Shown: positions 8,509-17,232 of the stretch, piece after piece
How the letters are laid out: each line of letters opens with the position of its first letter
Numbering within the stretch: the stretch's first letter is position 1
DNA from: Kiloniellaceae bacterium
GTDB taxonomy: Bacteria > Pseudomonadota > Alphaproteobacteria > Kiloniellales > Kiloniellaceae
DNA: 17,232 nucleotides
Direction: 5' to 3'
Assembly (NCBI GenBank): GCA_021776195.1
Contig: JAJFGK010000155.1
Location: forward strand, 1-17,232
Program-made: the position numbers and the translations under genes
The notes under the pieces: generated by a model
Told to the model about the DNA's origin: nothing
Database searches by the model: none
The model's input: only the letters and a program-made list of their open reading frames with translations

Positions 8509-8991
8509 TTAGCCGGAGTTTATCTGTTTGGCGCGCCAGCGCTCGCGGATCGCCGAATCGTCTTCGTCGGGTTCTTGGGCGTAGTTGACCGTGTCGTCGG
8601 GGATGGCGACCCAGGGCTGGGCGCTTCGGGTCCAAAGGTTGCCGACAGGCCGGAGCCAGGACCGATCGTCGAGCGTGCCGGCCTTGACCGAGATCGAGCC
8701 GGATTCGGCCCCGTCTTCCGCTTCGGACCCATGGTAGATGCGCGAACCGCAGTCGGGGCAGAAATGACAGGTCTTGGTCGTGCCGGAGTCGGTCACCGTG
8801 CGCCAGACCTTGGTGGTGCCCCGGGTCAGGCGAAACCCGGAAAGCGCGATGATCAGCGACATGCCGAAGGCGCTGGAGGATTGCTTCTGGCAGTCGGTGC
8901 AGTGGCAGCAATAGAGCGTGCTGGGTTCCGCCGTGACTTCATAGCGAACTCCGCCGCACTGACAGCCGCCGGTGAGGGGATTCTTCGCCAT
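8509..8991 (-). CDS. GFA-family zinc protein (glutathione-dependent formaldehyde-activating enzyme-like)
   Basis: Small zinc-binding protein of the GFA/CENP-V fold. The founding member was described as helping glutathione react with formaldehyde; most members have no proven function. The family's cysteines are present: Cys10 and Cys12 (GGCQCGGVRY), Cys28/29, Cys31 and Cys34 (YCCHCTDCQ), and Cys75, Cys78 and Cys81 (CHFCPDCGSRIYH), enough for two zinc sites. The 160-residue length is normal. The ATG at 8991 has GGAG 8 nt upstream. The gene starts 17 nt after the ssb stop, so it is probably read through from ssb. No formaldehyde-oxidation genes are nearby, so a formaldehyde role is not supported by context. 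Confidence 0.88.
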   Translation of the reverse strand: MAKNPLTGGCQCGGVRYEVTAEPSTLYCCHCTDCQKQSSSAFGMSLIIALSGFRLTRGTTKVWRTVTDSGTTKTCHFCPDCGSRIYHGSEAEDGAESGSISVKAGTLDDRSWLRPVGNLWTRSAQPWVAIPDDTVNYAQEPDEDDSAIRERWRAKQINSG

Positions 8992-9008
8992 GGCTTGCTC
9001 CGGTCGAC

Positions 9009-9500
9009 CTAGAAGGGAATGTCGTCGTCGAGATCGGCGCCGCCGCCGCTGGGGCCCGCCGCCGGACCGCCACCACCGCCGCTACCTCCCCCGCTGAACC
9101 CGCCGCCGCCGCCGCCGCCATAGTCGCCATCGCCGCCGCCGCCATCGCTACGTCCGTCGAGCATGGTCAACTCGCCGCGAAAACGCTGCAGCACGACCTC
9201 GGTGCTGTACTTGTCGACGCCGGCCTGGTCGGTCCATTTGCGGGTCTGAAGCTGGCCCTCGATATAGACCTTGGACCCTTTGCGGAGGTACTTCTCGGCC
9301 ACTTCGGACAGCTTCTCGTTAAAGATCACCACCCGGTGCCATTCGGTCCGCTCGCGCCGTTCGCCGCTGTTGCGGTCGCGCCAGGACTCCGAGGTGGCGA
9401 GCGAAAGATTGGCAATGCGGGTGCCGTCCTGGGTGGTCCGAATCTCGGGATCGCGGCCCAAATTGCCAATCAGAATGACCTTGTTGACAGATCCTGCCAT
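9009..9500 (-). CDS. ssb: Single-stranded DNA-binding protein
   Basis: Essential protein that coats single-stranded DNA in replication, recombination and repair and recruits partners through its C-terminal tip. Residues 4-113 form the OB-fold, starting [20 protein letters not shown], with aromatic residues Trp40, Trp54, Phe60 and Trp89 in DNA-contact regions. Residues 119-154 are an almost pure Gly linker, and the protein ends in the acidic tip DDDIPF (158-163). The frame stays open upstream to 9650, but the family's usual start is the ATG at 9498-9500, giving 163 residues; the upstream part is unlike SSB and contains the predicted promoter. It diverges from uvrA, as in many proteobacteria. 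Confidence 0.97.
   Translation of the reverse strand: MAGSVNKVILIGNLGRDPEIRTTQDGTRIANLSLATSESWRDRNSGERRERTEWHRVVIFNEKLSEVAEKYLRKGSKVYIEGQLQTRKWTDQAGVDKYSTEVVLQRFRGELTMLDGRSDGGGGDGDYGGGGGGGFSGGGSGGGGGPAAGPSGGGADLDDDIPF
9039..9146 (-). repeat. Gly-codon low-complexity tract in ssb
   Basis: Encodes the Gly-rich SSB linker (residues 119-154). It includes an uninterrupted CGC-type trinucleotide run at 9101-9119. Such runs can expand or contract by slippage; a change by whole codons would leave the OB-fold and acidic tip in frame. Confidence 0.75.
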
Positions 9501-9553
9501 GAGAAGCGCCCCCTCATTCAAGAGTGTGATTGATCTCGTTTTGTTCCCATGCC

Positions 9554-9582
9554 ACTTTAGGACAGAGCCCGTCCTGGAACAA
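9554..9582 (-). promoter_or_regulatory. Predicted sigma-70 promoter of ssb
   Basis: Minus strand: -35 TTGTTC (9582-9577), a 17-nt spacer, and -10 TAAAGT (9559-9554). The start would be near 9547, giving a leader of about 47 nt. The spacer carries a small dyad, AGGAC-N7-GTCCT (9559-9575 on the plus strand), which could be an operator. The -35 box and spacing match the gyrA promoter. Confidence 0.5.
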
Positions 9583-9583
9583 A

Positions 9584-9654
9584 CCCTTTGTCGCCCTTTT
9601 TCGCGGCCTGGGACCGACCATGCGATAGGGCGATTCCCCAGCGGCGACAAGGGG
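9584..9654. repeat. Inverted repeat with nested stem upstream of ssb
   Basis: CCCTTTGTCGCC (9584-9595) and GGCGACAAGGGG (9643-9654) pair over 12 positions, with a single T/G as the only non-Watson-Crick pair. Inside the 47-nt spacer CTGGG and CCCAG form a second, nested stem. It directly abuts the ssb -35 box. It could be a regulator-binding dyad or cruciform, or a structured leader if transcription starts farther upstream. Confidence 0.5.
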
Positions 9655-9667
9655 CAATTGAGACTCG

Positions 9668-9676
9668 TTATCCACA
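9668..9676 (+). promoter_or_regulatory. Perfect DnaA box
   Basis: TTATCCACA, the strict high-affinity DnaA-binding consensus. It is a single copy with no neighbouring boxes and no AT-rich unwinding element, so it is not an origin. It lies between ssb and uvrA and may tie one of them to replication initiation, or may be a chance match. Confidence 0.4.
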
Positions 9677-9797
9677 GCCTCTTTGAGGCAACCTAGCAAC
9701 GGCGCCCGGCGCGCAAGGAACGCCCATGTGCCACAGCGGCCTGGGTGTCGGCATCGCAGGGTGCGACCGGCTTAAGTGACGAAAGGCAGTCATCTTT

Positions 9798-9828
9798 ATG
9801 AATAGGCCCTCCTTATGAGCGAGGCGGC

Positions 9829-9832
<4 letters not shown>
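9798..9832 (+). other. Two chained mini-ORFs in the uvrA leader
   Basis: ATG at 9798 opens MNRPSL and stops at TGA 9816-9818, overlapping the ATG at 9815 (ATGA). That ATG opens MSEAA and stops at TGA 9830-9832, overlapping the uvrA ATG at 9829 (ATGA). Ribosomes could be handed from one to the next. The first has only a weak GAAAGG at about 11 nt, and the second has no good ribosome site, so translation is unproven. Confidence 0.3.
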
Positions 9833-12753
<2,921 letters not shown>

Positions 12754-12758
12754 GCTCC

Positions 12759-13202
12759 ATGGCCTGTTACGCCTCAAGGGTCGAAGACGAACCCGTCGAG
12801 ATCATTGCCGAACTGGCGGCGCTCGACCTGCCGCTCGGGCAGTATGTGGTGGTCGGCAGCGGTGCGCTCGCGGCACGCGGCCTGCGCCCGGCCCGCGATC
12901 TGGATATCGTGGTGACGAAGGCGCTGTTCGAGGATCTGGCCAAGGACCCGACCTGGCATGCCATCGCCCGACCGCAAGGCGAGCCGGCCCTGGTGCGTGG
13001 CCCGGTCGAGATCTATCTCGATGTCAATTTCAAGGAGGCGACAATGGCGACGGCGGATCTGATCGCCCGCGCCGCGGTGATCCGCGGTTTCGCCTTTCTC
13101 GATCTGTCGGACCTGCGCCGCTTCAAGGCGGCCTACGGACGCGAAAAGGATCGTCGCGACCTCGTCCTCATCGACGACGCGCTGGCAGCCGGCTCGACCT
13201 AG
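12759..13202 (+). CDS. Small nucleotidyltransferase-fold protein, function unknown
   Basis: A 147-residue protein with features of the DNA polymerase-beta nucleotidyltransferase superfamily: a Gly-Ser turn (GSGALAARG, 33-41) followed by the metal-binding pair Asp47/Asp49 in ARDLDIVVT, a possible third carboxylate in VEIYLDVN (Glu83 or Asp88), and a C-terminal KDRRDLVLIDDAL segment as in AbiEii/MNT-like proteins. This suggests nucleotide transfer to a protein or small molecule, but no substrate can be named. The ATG is 5 nt after the uvrA stop with only a weak ribosome site, so it is probably expressed by read-through and reinitiation from uvrA. No HEPN or other toxin-antitoxin partner is adjacent. 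The superfamily call is moderate; the function is open. Confidence 0.7.
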   Translation: MACYASRVEDEPVEIIAELAALDLPLGQYVVVGSGALAARGLRPARDLDIVVTKALFEDLAKDPTWHAIARPQGEPALVRGPVEIYLDVNFKEATMATADLIARAAVIRGFAFLDLSDLRRFKAAYGREKDRRDLVLIDDALAAGST

Positions 13203-13241
13203 GGTCTGACCCGAGGGCCCAGGAACGGCGCAGACCGACGG

Positions 13242-13264
13242 TTACCCGCCGGCGGCGCGGGTAA
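13242..13264. terminator. Hairpin at the convergent end of two genes
   Basis: TTACCCGC (13242-13249) and GCGGGTAA (13257-13264) form a perfect 8-bp stem with a 7-nt GC-rich loop. The stem contains the stop codon of the minus-strand lipoprotein gene and lies 40 bp past the plus-strand nucleotidyltransferase stop. No T-run follows on either strand, so termination is plausible but not certain. Confidence 0.45.
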
Positions 13265-13643
13265 AGTCGAGATCCGGCCCCTTGAAAGGTTTCAGGCGCA
13301 GGACCGCCCCCTCCTCCAGGGTCTGGCAACGGTAAGCGCCCAGGCTCCCCTCAAAGGTCTTTTCGGTGAAGATGAGCTTCAAATACTCGTAGGAGCCGGA
13401 CCAGAGATTGGCCGAAGGATCGTCGGCCCAGCCCCGGGGGCTGCCAACCCCCGCGCCGTAGTTGCAAGGGCCCTCGCAGACCAGGCTTCCATCGCGGCCG
13501 AAGGTCCAGTACTCATCCTGCCAGGTCGTCTTCCAGCTTCCGGCCAGGGTGTCCTCGCGGCAGGATTCGATCCCTTCGATTGAGGACGCACAGCCCGCGA
13601 CAAGAAATGCAAGGATCAGGCAATAAAGTGAACGGCGCAGCAC
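13242..13643 (-). CDS. Small hypothetical lipoprotein
   Basis: I do not recognise the family. The N-terminus is a clear lipoprotein signal: MLRR, a hydrophobic core, and lipobox LVAGC with the lipidated Cys18. Ala follows at +2, so outer-membrane sorting would be expected. The mature part (about 116 residues) has four further cysteines, Cys28, Cys56, Cys60 and Cys106, which could form two disulphides in the periplasm. It is rich in aromatic and Gly residues (SWKTTWQDEYWTFGRDGSL), which suggests a small beta-sheet domain. The start is GTG at 13641-13643, with GAGG 8 nt upstream. It stands alone, divergent from the cyclase gene and convergent with the nucleotidyltransferase gene. Confidence 0.75.
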   Translation of the reverse strand: MLRRSLYCLILAFLVAGCASSIEGIESCREDTLAGSWKTTWQDEYWTFGRDGSLVCEGPCNYGAGVGSPRGWADDPSANLWSGSYEYLKLIFTEKTFEGSLGAYRCQTLEEGAVLRLKPFKGPDLDFTRAAGG

Positions 13644-13686
13644 GAGACAATCCTCAAGACCTGGTAGGTAGGCGACAAAAACCGCA

Positions 13687-13699
13687 CCTGCTTAGCAGG
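13687..13699. promoter_or_regulatory. Palindrome between lipoprotein and cyclase genes
   Basis: CCTGCT-T-AGCAGG is a perfect 6-bp dyad with a 1-nt centre, in the 91-bp gap between divergent genes. This is a typical place for an operator controlling one or both. Only one copy is seen, and no regulator gene is adjacent. Confidence 0.3.
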
Positions 13700-13734
13700 C
13701 GGACCGGCGCGGAACCAGCCCGGGACGGTAAATT

Positions 13735-14949
13735 GTGACCGTCAATCCGCAGGCATCCTTCTTCAATTGGTTCAACATGATGCGCAAGCGCCGCGGTCGC
13801 ATGACGATCCTGCTGGATCTGTTCTGCCGCAAGCTGGTGGATCTGGGAGTCGATATCGACCGGGCCTCGCTTCACGTGCCCCAGCTTGACCCGCAGTGGC
13901 AGGCGCGCTCGCTGATCTGGGATCGCGAGGCCGGCGGAGCGATGGAAATCGGCCGGGCCCACGGCATCGACGACAGTGCCGACTATATCCAAAGCCCGAT
14001 CCGACCCATCCTGCTGGGCGAGGAAGACTTCATCAAGCGGACGGTCGGCGCGCCCGGAACGAACCAGGAGTTCCCGATCCTGGATGAGCTGGCGGCCAAG
14101 GGTTTCACCGCCTACTACGCCTTTGCCGTGGATTTCTCCTTCGGCCAGCACAACGCCATGACCCTCGCCACCAAGATACCCGGCGGCCTGCGCGAAGAGG
14201 ATCGGAATATCATCCGCCAGGGCGTGCCCTACCTGGGCGCGCTCTTGGAACTGCGCCACCTGCACCGCACGGCGGCCCAGTTGCTCGACACCTACATCGG
14301 CCACTTCACCGGCGAGAAGGTCCTGGAGGGCGCCATTAAGCGCGGCGCCGGCGAGATCCTGCACGCGGTGCTCTGGACCTGCGACCTGCGCGCCTTCACC
14401 GAGATTTCCGAGCGCGAACCGCTGGAGGACGTCATCGTCCTGCTGGACGACTACTTCGAGGCGGTCGGGCGGCCGGTCGAGGACCGTGGCGGCGAGATTC
14501 TGAAGTTCATCGGCGACGCCCTGCTGGCAATCTTTCCCCTGGCCCCGGGCAGCGACGAGCGCGCGGTCTGCGCCAAGGCCCTGGCGGCCGCCGAAGAGGC
14601 GGTCGTTCGGCTGGCGGCGATCAGCGAGAAACGCATCGCCGACGGCAAATCCGGGCTGGCCTGCGGCATCGCCCTGCATCTGGGCGACGTCATGTACGGC
14701 AACATCGGCACCGTCGACCGCCTGGACTTCACGGTGATCGGGCCGGCGGTCAACCTGGTCAGCCGCATCGAGGGGGTGACCCGCGGCCTCGAGCCGCCCA
14801 TCGCCTTTTCCGCCGCCTTTTCCGAGCGGCTCGACCGCCCGGTCCGCCTGCTCGGGCGCTTCCCTCTGAAGGGCATCGCCGGCGAGCAGGAGGTGTTTGT
14901 GGCGCAGGCGGTACCTCTGAACCGTGACGGCAGCCGGGTGTTGGACTAG
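13735..14949 (+). CDS. Class III adenylate/guanylate cyclase with N-terminal sensory-type region
   Basis: Makes a cyclic nucleotide, most likely cAMP. The C-terminal domain (about residues 208-395) has every key residue: metal-binding Asp217 (WTCDLRAFTE) and Asp261 (LKFIGDALL), the adenine-selecting pair Lys257 and Asp331 (RLDFTVIG), and transition-state Asn340 and Arg344 (VNLVSR). The Lys/Asp pair favours ATP over GTP. Residues 1-205 form a soluble domain of unknown ligand with no membrane segment. The GTG at 13735 is the first possible start because an in-frame TAA lies two codons upstream; the ribosome site is weak, and ATGs at 13777 and 13780 are alternatives without one. map follows 34 nt later, so co-transcription is possible. 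Confidence 0.9.
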   Translation: MTVNPQASFFNWFNMMRKRRGRMTILLDLFCRKLVDLGVDIDRASLHVPQLDPQWQARSLIWDREAGGAMEIGRAHGIDDSADYIQSPIRPILLGEEDFIKRTVGAPGTNQEFPILDELAAKGFTAYYAFAVDFSFGQHNAMTLATKIPGGLREEDRNIIRQGVPYLGALLELRHLHRTAAQLLDTYIGHFTGEKVLEGAIKRGAGEILHAVLWTCDLRAFTEISEREPLEDVIVLLDDYFEAVGRPVEDRGGEILKFIGDALLAIFPLAPGSDERAVCAKALAAAEEAVVRLAAISEKRIADGKSGLACGIALHLGDVMYGNIGTVDRLDFTVIGPAVNLVSRIEGVTRGLEPPIAFSAAFSERLDRPVRLLGRFPLKGIAGEQEVFVAQAVPLNRDGSRVLD

Positions 14950-14983
14950 TCTGCGGCGGATCGGCCACCGGAGGACCCCTGCC

Positions 14984-15721
14984 ATGACCATCGAGAACGA
15001 CGACGACCTGTCTGCCCTGCGGCGCATTGGCTCTATCGTGCGGGCCACCATCGAGACCATGCGCCAGGCCCTGCGGCCCGGTATCACGACGGCGGAACTG
15101 GACGAAATCGGCGCGCGCTGCCTGGCCGCGGCCGGCGCGCGCTCGGCGCCGCGCCTGGCCTACGACTTTCCCGGCAGCACCTGTATCTCGGTCAACGACG
15201 CCATCGCCCACGGGATTCCCGGCGATCAGGTCTTGCGCGAGGGCGATCTGGTCAATATCGACGTGTCCGCGGAACTGGACGGTTACTGGGCCGACACCGG
15301 CGCCTCGATGCCGGTCGGCCAGGTCGCGCCGGCGGTGACGGCGCTCTGCGCGGCGACCAAGGCGACCCTGGGCAAGGCCGTGAAGGCGGCCCGCGCCGGG
15401 CGGCCGCTGCACGGCATCGGACGGGTGGTCGAGCGCGAGGCCGGGCGGCGCGGCTACCGTGTCATCGAGGAATTGGCCGGTCACGGTGTCGGGCGCGGCA
15501 TTCACGAGGCACCGAGCGTCTTCAACTATGCCCGGCGCGATGCCGGCCCGCGCCTGCACAAGGGTCTGGTGATCGCCATCGAGCCCTTCCTGACCAAGGG
15601 CGACGGCGAGATCCACCTGGAGCCCGACGGCTGGACCCTGCGCACCAGCGACGGGTCCCTCGCCGCCCAGTACGAACATTCCATCGTGATCACCGATGGC
15701 GCCCCCATCGTGCTGACCTGA
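14984..15721 (+). CDS. map: Type I methionine aminopeptidase
   Basis: Metalloprotease that removes the initiator methionine from new proteins. All five metal ligands are present at E. coli spacing (each shifted by four): Asp93 (NIDVS), Asp104 (ADTGAS), His167 (GHGVGR), Glu200 (IAIEPF) and Glu231 (YEHSIVI). His76 in AHGIPG is the conserved substrate-site histidine. At 245 residues with no N-terminal zinc finger it is the short type I form. The frame is open back to 14924, but the ATG at 14984 has GGAGG 9 nt upstream and gives the normal family length. It lies between the cyclase and dehydrogenase genes, not in a ribosomal-protein or radC context, so it could be one of two map copies in the genome. 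Confidence 0.94.
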   Translation: MTIENDDDLSALRRIGSIVRATIETMRQALRPGITTAELDEIGARCLAAAGARSAPRLAYDFPGSTCISVNDAIAHGIPGDQVLREGDLVNIDVSAELDGYWADTGASMPVGQVAPAVTALCAATKATLGKAVKAARAGRPLHGIGRVVEREAGRRGYRVIEELAGHGVGRGIHEAPSVFNYARRDAGPRLHKGLVIAIEPFLTKGDGEIHLEPDGWTLRTSDGSLAAQYEHSIVITDGAPIVLT

Positions 15722-15770
15722 CAGCCGACCCGTCCCGCAAGTCCTTTCGTCTGCCTGGAGAGCCCCCGCC

Positions 15771-16745
15771 ATGAAGCCTGTGTTGCCGCCGCGTGTCCTC
15801 ATCGCCCACGACAAACCGCAGGGCTATCTGGAGGAGCTGCACAAGCGCTTCCCCGAAATCGCGGTCGAGGCCGGCACCACCGCCGAGGAGATTCTCCGCG
15901 CCGTCGAGGCCTTCGATCCGACGGTGGTCTTTTCCTGCAAGACGCCGGCCCTGGGCGGCGTCGAACAGCGGCCGGTCGTGACCGGCAAGTCCGTGCAGTG
16001 GATCCACGTCGCCGGTGCCGGCTTCGACCATCTGGGGTCCTGGGACCACCGGCGTATGACGGTGACCAATTCCTCGGGCGTGCTCAGCCGCTTCCTGGCC
16101 GAAACCGTGATCGGCGCCATTATCATGATGAACTACGGCTTCGACCGCTATGTCCGCCATCAGGGCCGTCGGTCCTGGGAGCCGGTCGCCTGGATGCCCC
16201 TGGAGACCAAGACGCTGCTGATCGTCGGCCTGGGTTCCATCGGCCGCGATCTGGCGCGCAACGCCAAGCACCACGGCATGACGGTTCTCGGTGTCCGGCG
16301 CGGCAGCGACAAGGTGCCCGAGGTCGACGAGCAGCTCCCTCTGGAGCGCCTGCACGAGGGCCTGGCGCGGGCCGACTTCGTGGCGCTGCACTGCCCGCTG
16401 ACCGCCGAAACGCGCCACCTGATCGACACCGCGGCCCTGGCCGCCATGAAGCCCGATGCCGTGCTGATCAACGCCGCGCGCGGTCCCGTGGTGGACGAAG
16501 CCGCGCTGATCGCGACCCTTCAGGCCGGTGCCATCAAGGGCGCCTGTCTCGACGTCACCGAAAAGGAACCCCTGCCCGCCGAAAGCCCGCTGTGGGATCT
16601 GGAGAACGTCGTGATCTCGCCCCACTACGCCGACCAGGTGGACGATTGGGAGTACCGCTTCGCGGTCTTCTTCATGGAGAACCTGGAGCGCTGGGTTGCC
16701 GGAGACGCCCTCGAGAACGTGGTCGACCCGGAGCGCGGCTATTAG
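15771..16745 (+). CDS. D-isomer-specific 2-hydroxyacid dehydrogenase
   Basis: NAD(P)-dependent oxidoreductase interconverting a 2-keto acid and its D-2-hydroxy acid. The Rossmann motif GLGSIG is at 153-158. The catalytic set is Arg237 (NAARGPVVDE), Glu266 (EKEPLP) and His285 (ISPHYADQ). The 324-residue length is normal. Two arginines follow the second Rossmann strand (GVRRGSD, 175-180) where NAD-specific enzymes have an acidic residue, which suggests NADPH use and a glyoxylate/hydroxypyruvate reductase-type role; the real substrate is uncertain. The ATG at 15771 has GGAG 9 nt upstream. It follows map by 49 nt in the same direction with no clear terminator between. Confidence 0.9.
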   Translation: MKPVLPPRVLIAHDKPQGYLEELHKRFPEIAVEAGTTAEEILRAVEAFDPTVVFSCKTPALGGVEQRPVVTGKSVQWIHVAGAGFDHLGSWDHRRMTVTNSSGVLSRFLAETVIGAIIMMNYGFDRYVRHQGRRSWEPVAWMPLETKTLLIVGLGSIGRDLARNAKHHGMTVLGVRRGSDKVPEVDEQLPLERLHEGLARADFVALHCPLTAETRHLIDTAALAAMKPDAVLINAARGPVVDEAALIATLQAGAIKGACLDVTEKEPLPAESPLWDLENVVISPHYADQVDDWEYRFAVFFMENLERWVAGDALENVVDPERGY

Positions 16746-16804
16746 CCGGACCGGCCCTGATCTGGTAAACTGAAAAATCGTACGAGCGAAAGGCGGCAGC
16801 CCAG

Positions 16805-17232
16805 GTGAAAGCGGCGCAGGTGAAACCCATCCACGTCATCGGCGGCGGCCTCGCCGGCAGCGAGGCGGCCTGGCAGATCGCCCAGGCCGACCTGCCCGTG
16901 GTGCTGCACGAGATGCGCCCGAACCGCGGCACCGAGGCCCATCAGGGCGACGGCCTGGCCGAGCTGGTCTGTTCCAATTCCTTTCGCTCCGACGATTGGG
17001 AGGGCAATGCGGTCGGCCTGTTGCACGAGGAGATGCGCCGGCTGAACTCGCTGATCCTGCGCGCGGCCGAGGCCAACCGGGTGCCGGCCGGCTCCGCCCT
17101 GGCGGTCGACCGGGTCGGCTTCTCCGACGCCGTGACGGCGGCCCTGGAAGGCGAGGCGCGGATCACCATCGCCCGCGAAGAGGTGGCCGGCTTGCCGCCG
17201 GAGGACTGGGATTCGGTCATTGTCGCGACCGG
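16805..17232 (+). CDS. trmFO: Folate-dependent tRNA (uracil-54-C5)-methyltransferase, 5' part (cut by right edge)
   Basis: Flavoenzyme that makes ribothymidine at position 54 of tRNA, using methylenetetrahydrofolate as carbon donor. About 142 codons are visible, roughly a third of the protein. The FAD-binding motif [13 protein letters not shown] (GGGLAGSE at 13-20) is followed by VVLHEMRP and the TrmFO hallmark [11 protein letters not shown], with Cys56 near the position of the functionally important Cys53 of the Bacillus enzyme. The GTG at 16805 has AGGCGG 8 nt upstream; a second in-frame GTG at 16820 is possible. The gap after the dehydrogenase is 59 nt. Although it resembles GidA/MnmG at the FAD site, the CSNSFRS segment decides for TrmFO. 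Confidence 0.93.
   Translation, partial: MKAAQVKPIHVIGGGLAGSEAAWQIAQADLPVVLHEMRPNRGTEAHQGDGLAELVCSNSFRSDDWEGNAVGLLHEEMRRLNSLILRAAEANRVPAGSALAVDRVGFSDAVTAALEGEARITIAREEVAGLPPEDWDSVIVAT

Larger units (their letters stand above)
9501..9828. other. Divergent ssb-uvrA control region
   Basis: A gene-free region of 328 bp between divergent starts. From left to right it contains the ssb leader and promoter, a long inverted repeat with a nested stem, a perfect DnaA box, about 110 bp where I see nothing definite, and the mini-ORF leader of uvrA. No clear uvrA promoter and no GTTC-N7-GTTC LexA box were found. Confidence 0.6.

Noticed and set aside
9501..9650. Longer SSB form starting at 9650
   Set aside because: The extra 50 residues are unlike any SSB N-terminus and cover the predicted promoter; MAGSVNKV at 9500 is the family start.
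9668..9676. Replication origin suggested by the DnaA box
   Set aside because: Only one box, no AT-rich unwinding element, and no origin-type neighbour genes.
9501..9828. SOS (LexA) box between ssb and uvrA
   Set aside because: Neither GTTC-N7-GTTC, its complement, nor the E. coli CTGT-N8-ACAG pattern is present, although these genes are SOS-controlled in other bacteria.
12759..13202. Two-gene toxin-antitoxin system with the nucleotidyltransferase
   Set aside because: The neighbours are uvrA and a convergent lipoprotein; no HEPN or other partner gene is present in the window.
14924..14983. Longer methionine aminopeptidase starting at 14924
   Set aside because: It overlaps the end of the cyclase gene, while the ATG at 14984 has GGAGG at good spacing and yields the normal length.

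Overview
The window is ordinary-looking chromosome from a GC-rich alphaproteobacterium, probably of the Rhodospirillales/Kiloniellales type. The evidence is the alphaproteobacterial character of GyrA, UvrA, SSB and TrmFO, the high GC of the coding DNA, frequent GTG starts (gyrA, prkA, the lipoprotein, the cyclase, trmFO) and the uvrA/ssb/gyrA neighbourhood known from this class. The lineage is inferred from protein motifs alone. No tRNA, rRNA, CRISPR array, transposase or phage gene was seen.

Left part (1-9500), almost all on the minus strand. In transcription order from the right these are ssb, a GFA-family zinc protein, the stress cassette prkA-yeaH-spoVR and, after a gap, gyrA, which runs off the left edge. 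One plus-strand gene, a SyrP-like Fe(II)/2-oxoglutarate dioxygenase, lies between gyrA and spoVR. A hairpin separates the convergent dioxygenase and spoVR stops. Promoters of the form TTGTTC-N17-(-10) are visible before gyrA and ssb, and a weaker one before prkA.

Centre (9501-9828). ssb and uvrA diverge from a 328-bp region. It holds the ssb promoter, a 12-bp inverted repeat with a nested stem, a perfect DnaA box and two tiny open frames chained by ATGA overlaps into the uvrA start. No alphaproteobacterial LexA box was found there.

Right part (9829-17232), mostly plus strand: uvrA, a small nucleotidyltransferase-fold protein 5 bp behind it, a minus-strand lipoprotein, then a class III nucleotide cyclase, a type I methionine aminopeptidase, a D-2-hydroxyacid dehydrogenase and the start of trmFO (cut by the right edge).

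The genes cover DNA topology and repair (gyrA, ssb, uvrA), starvation/stress signalling (prkA-yeaH-spoVR), cyclic-nucleotide signalling and general maintenance (map, trmFO). I do not see a clearly new multi-gene system. The points most worth a second look are the GyrA drug-site residues, the structured ssb-uvrA region, the uvrA leader mini-ORFs, the lone nucleotidyltransferase and the SyrP-like dioxygenase of unknown substrate.
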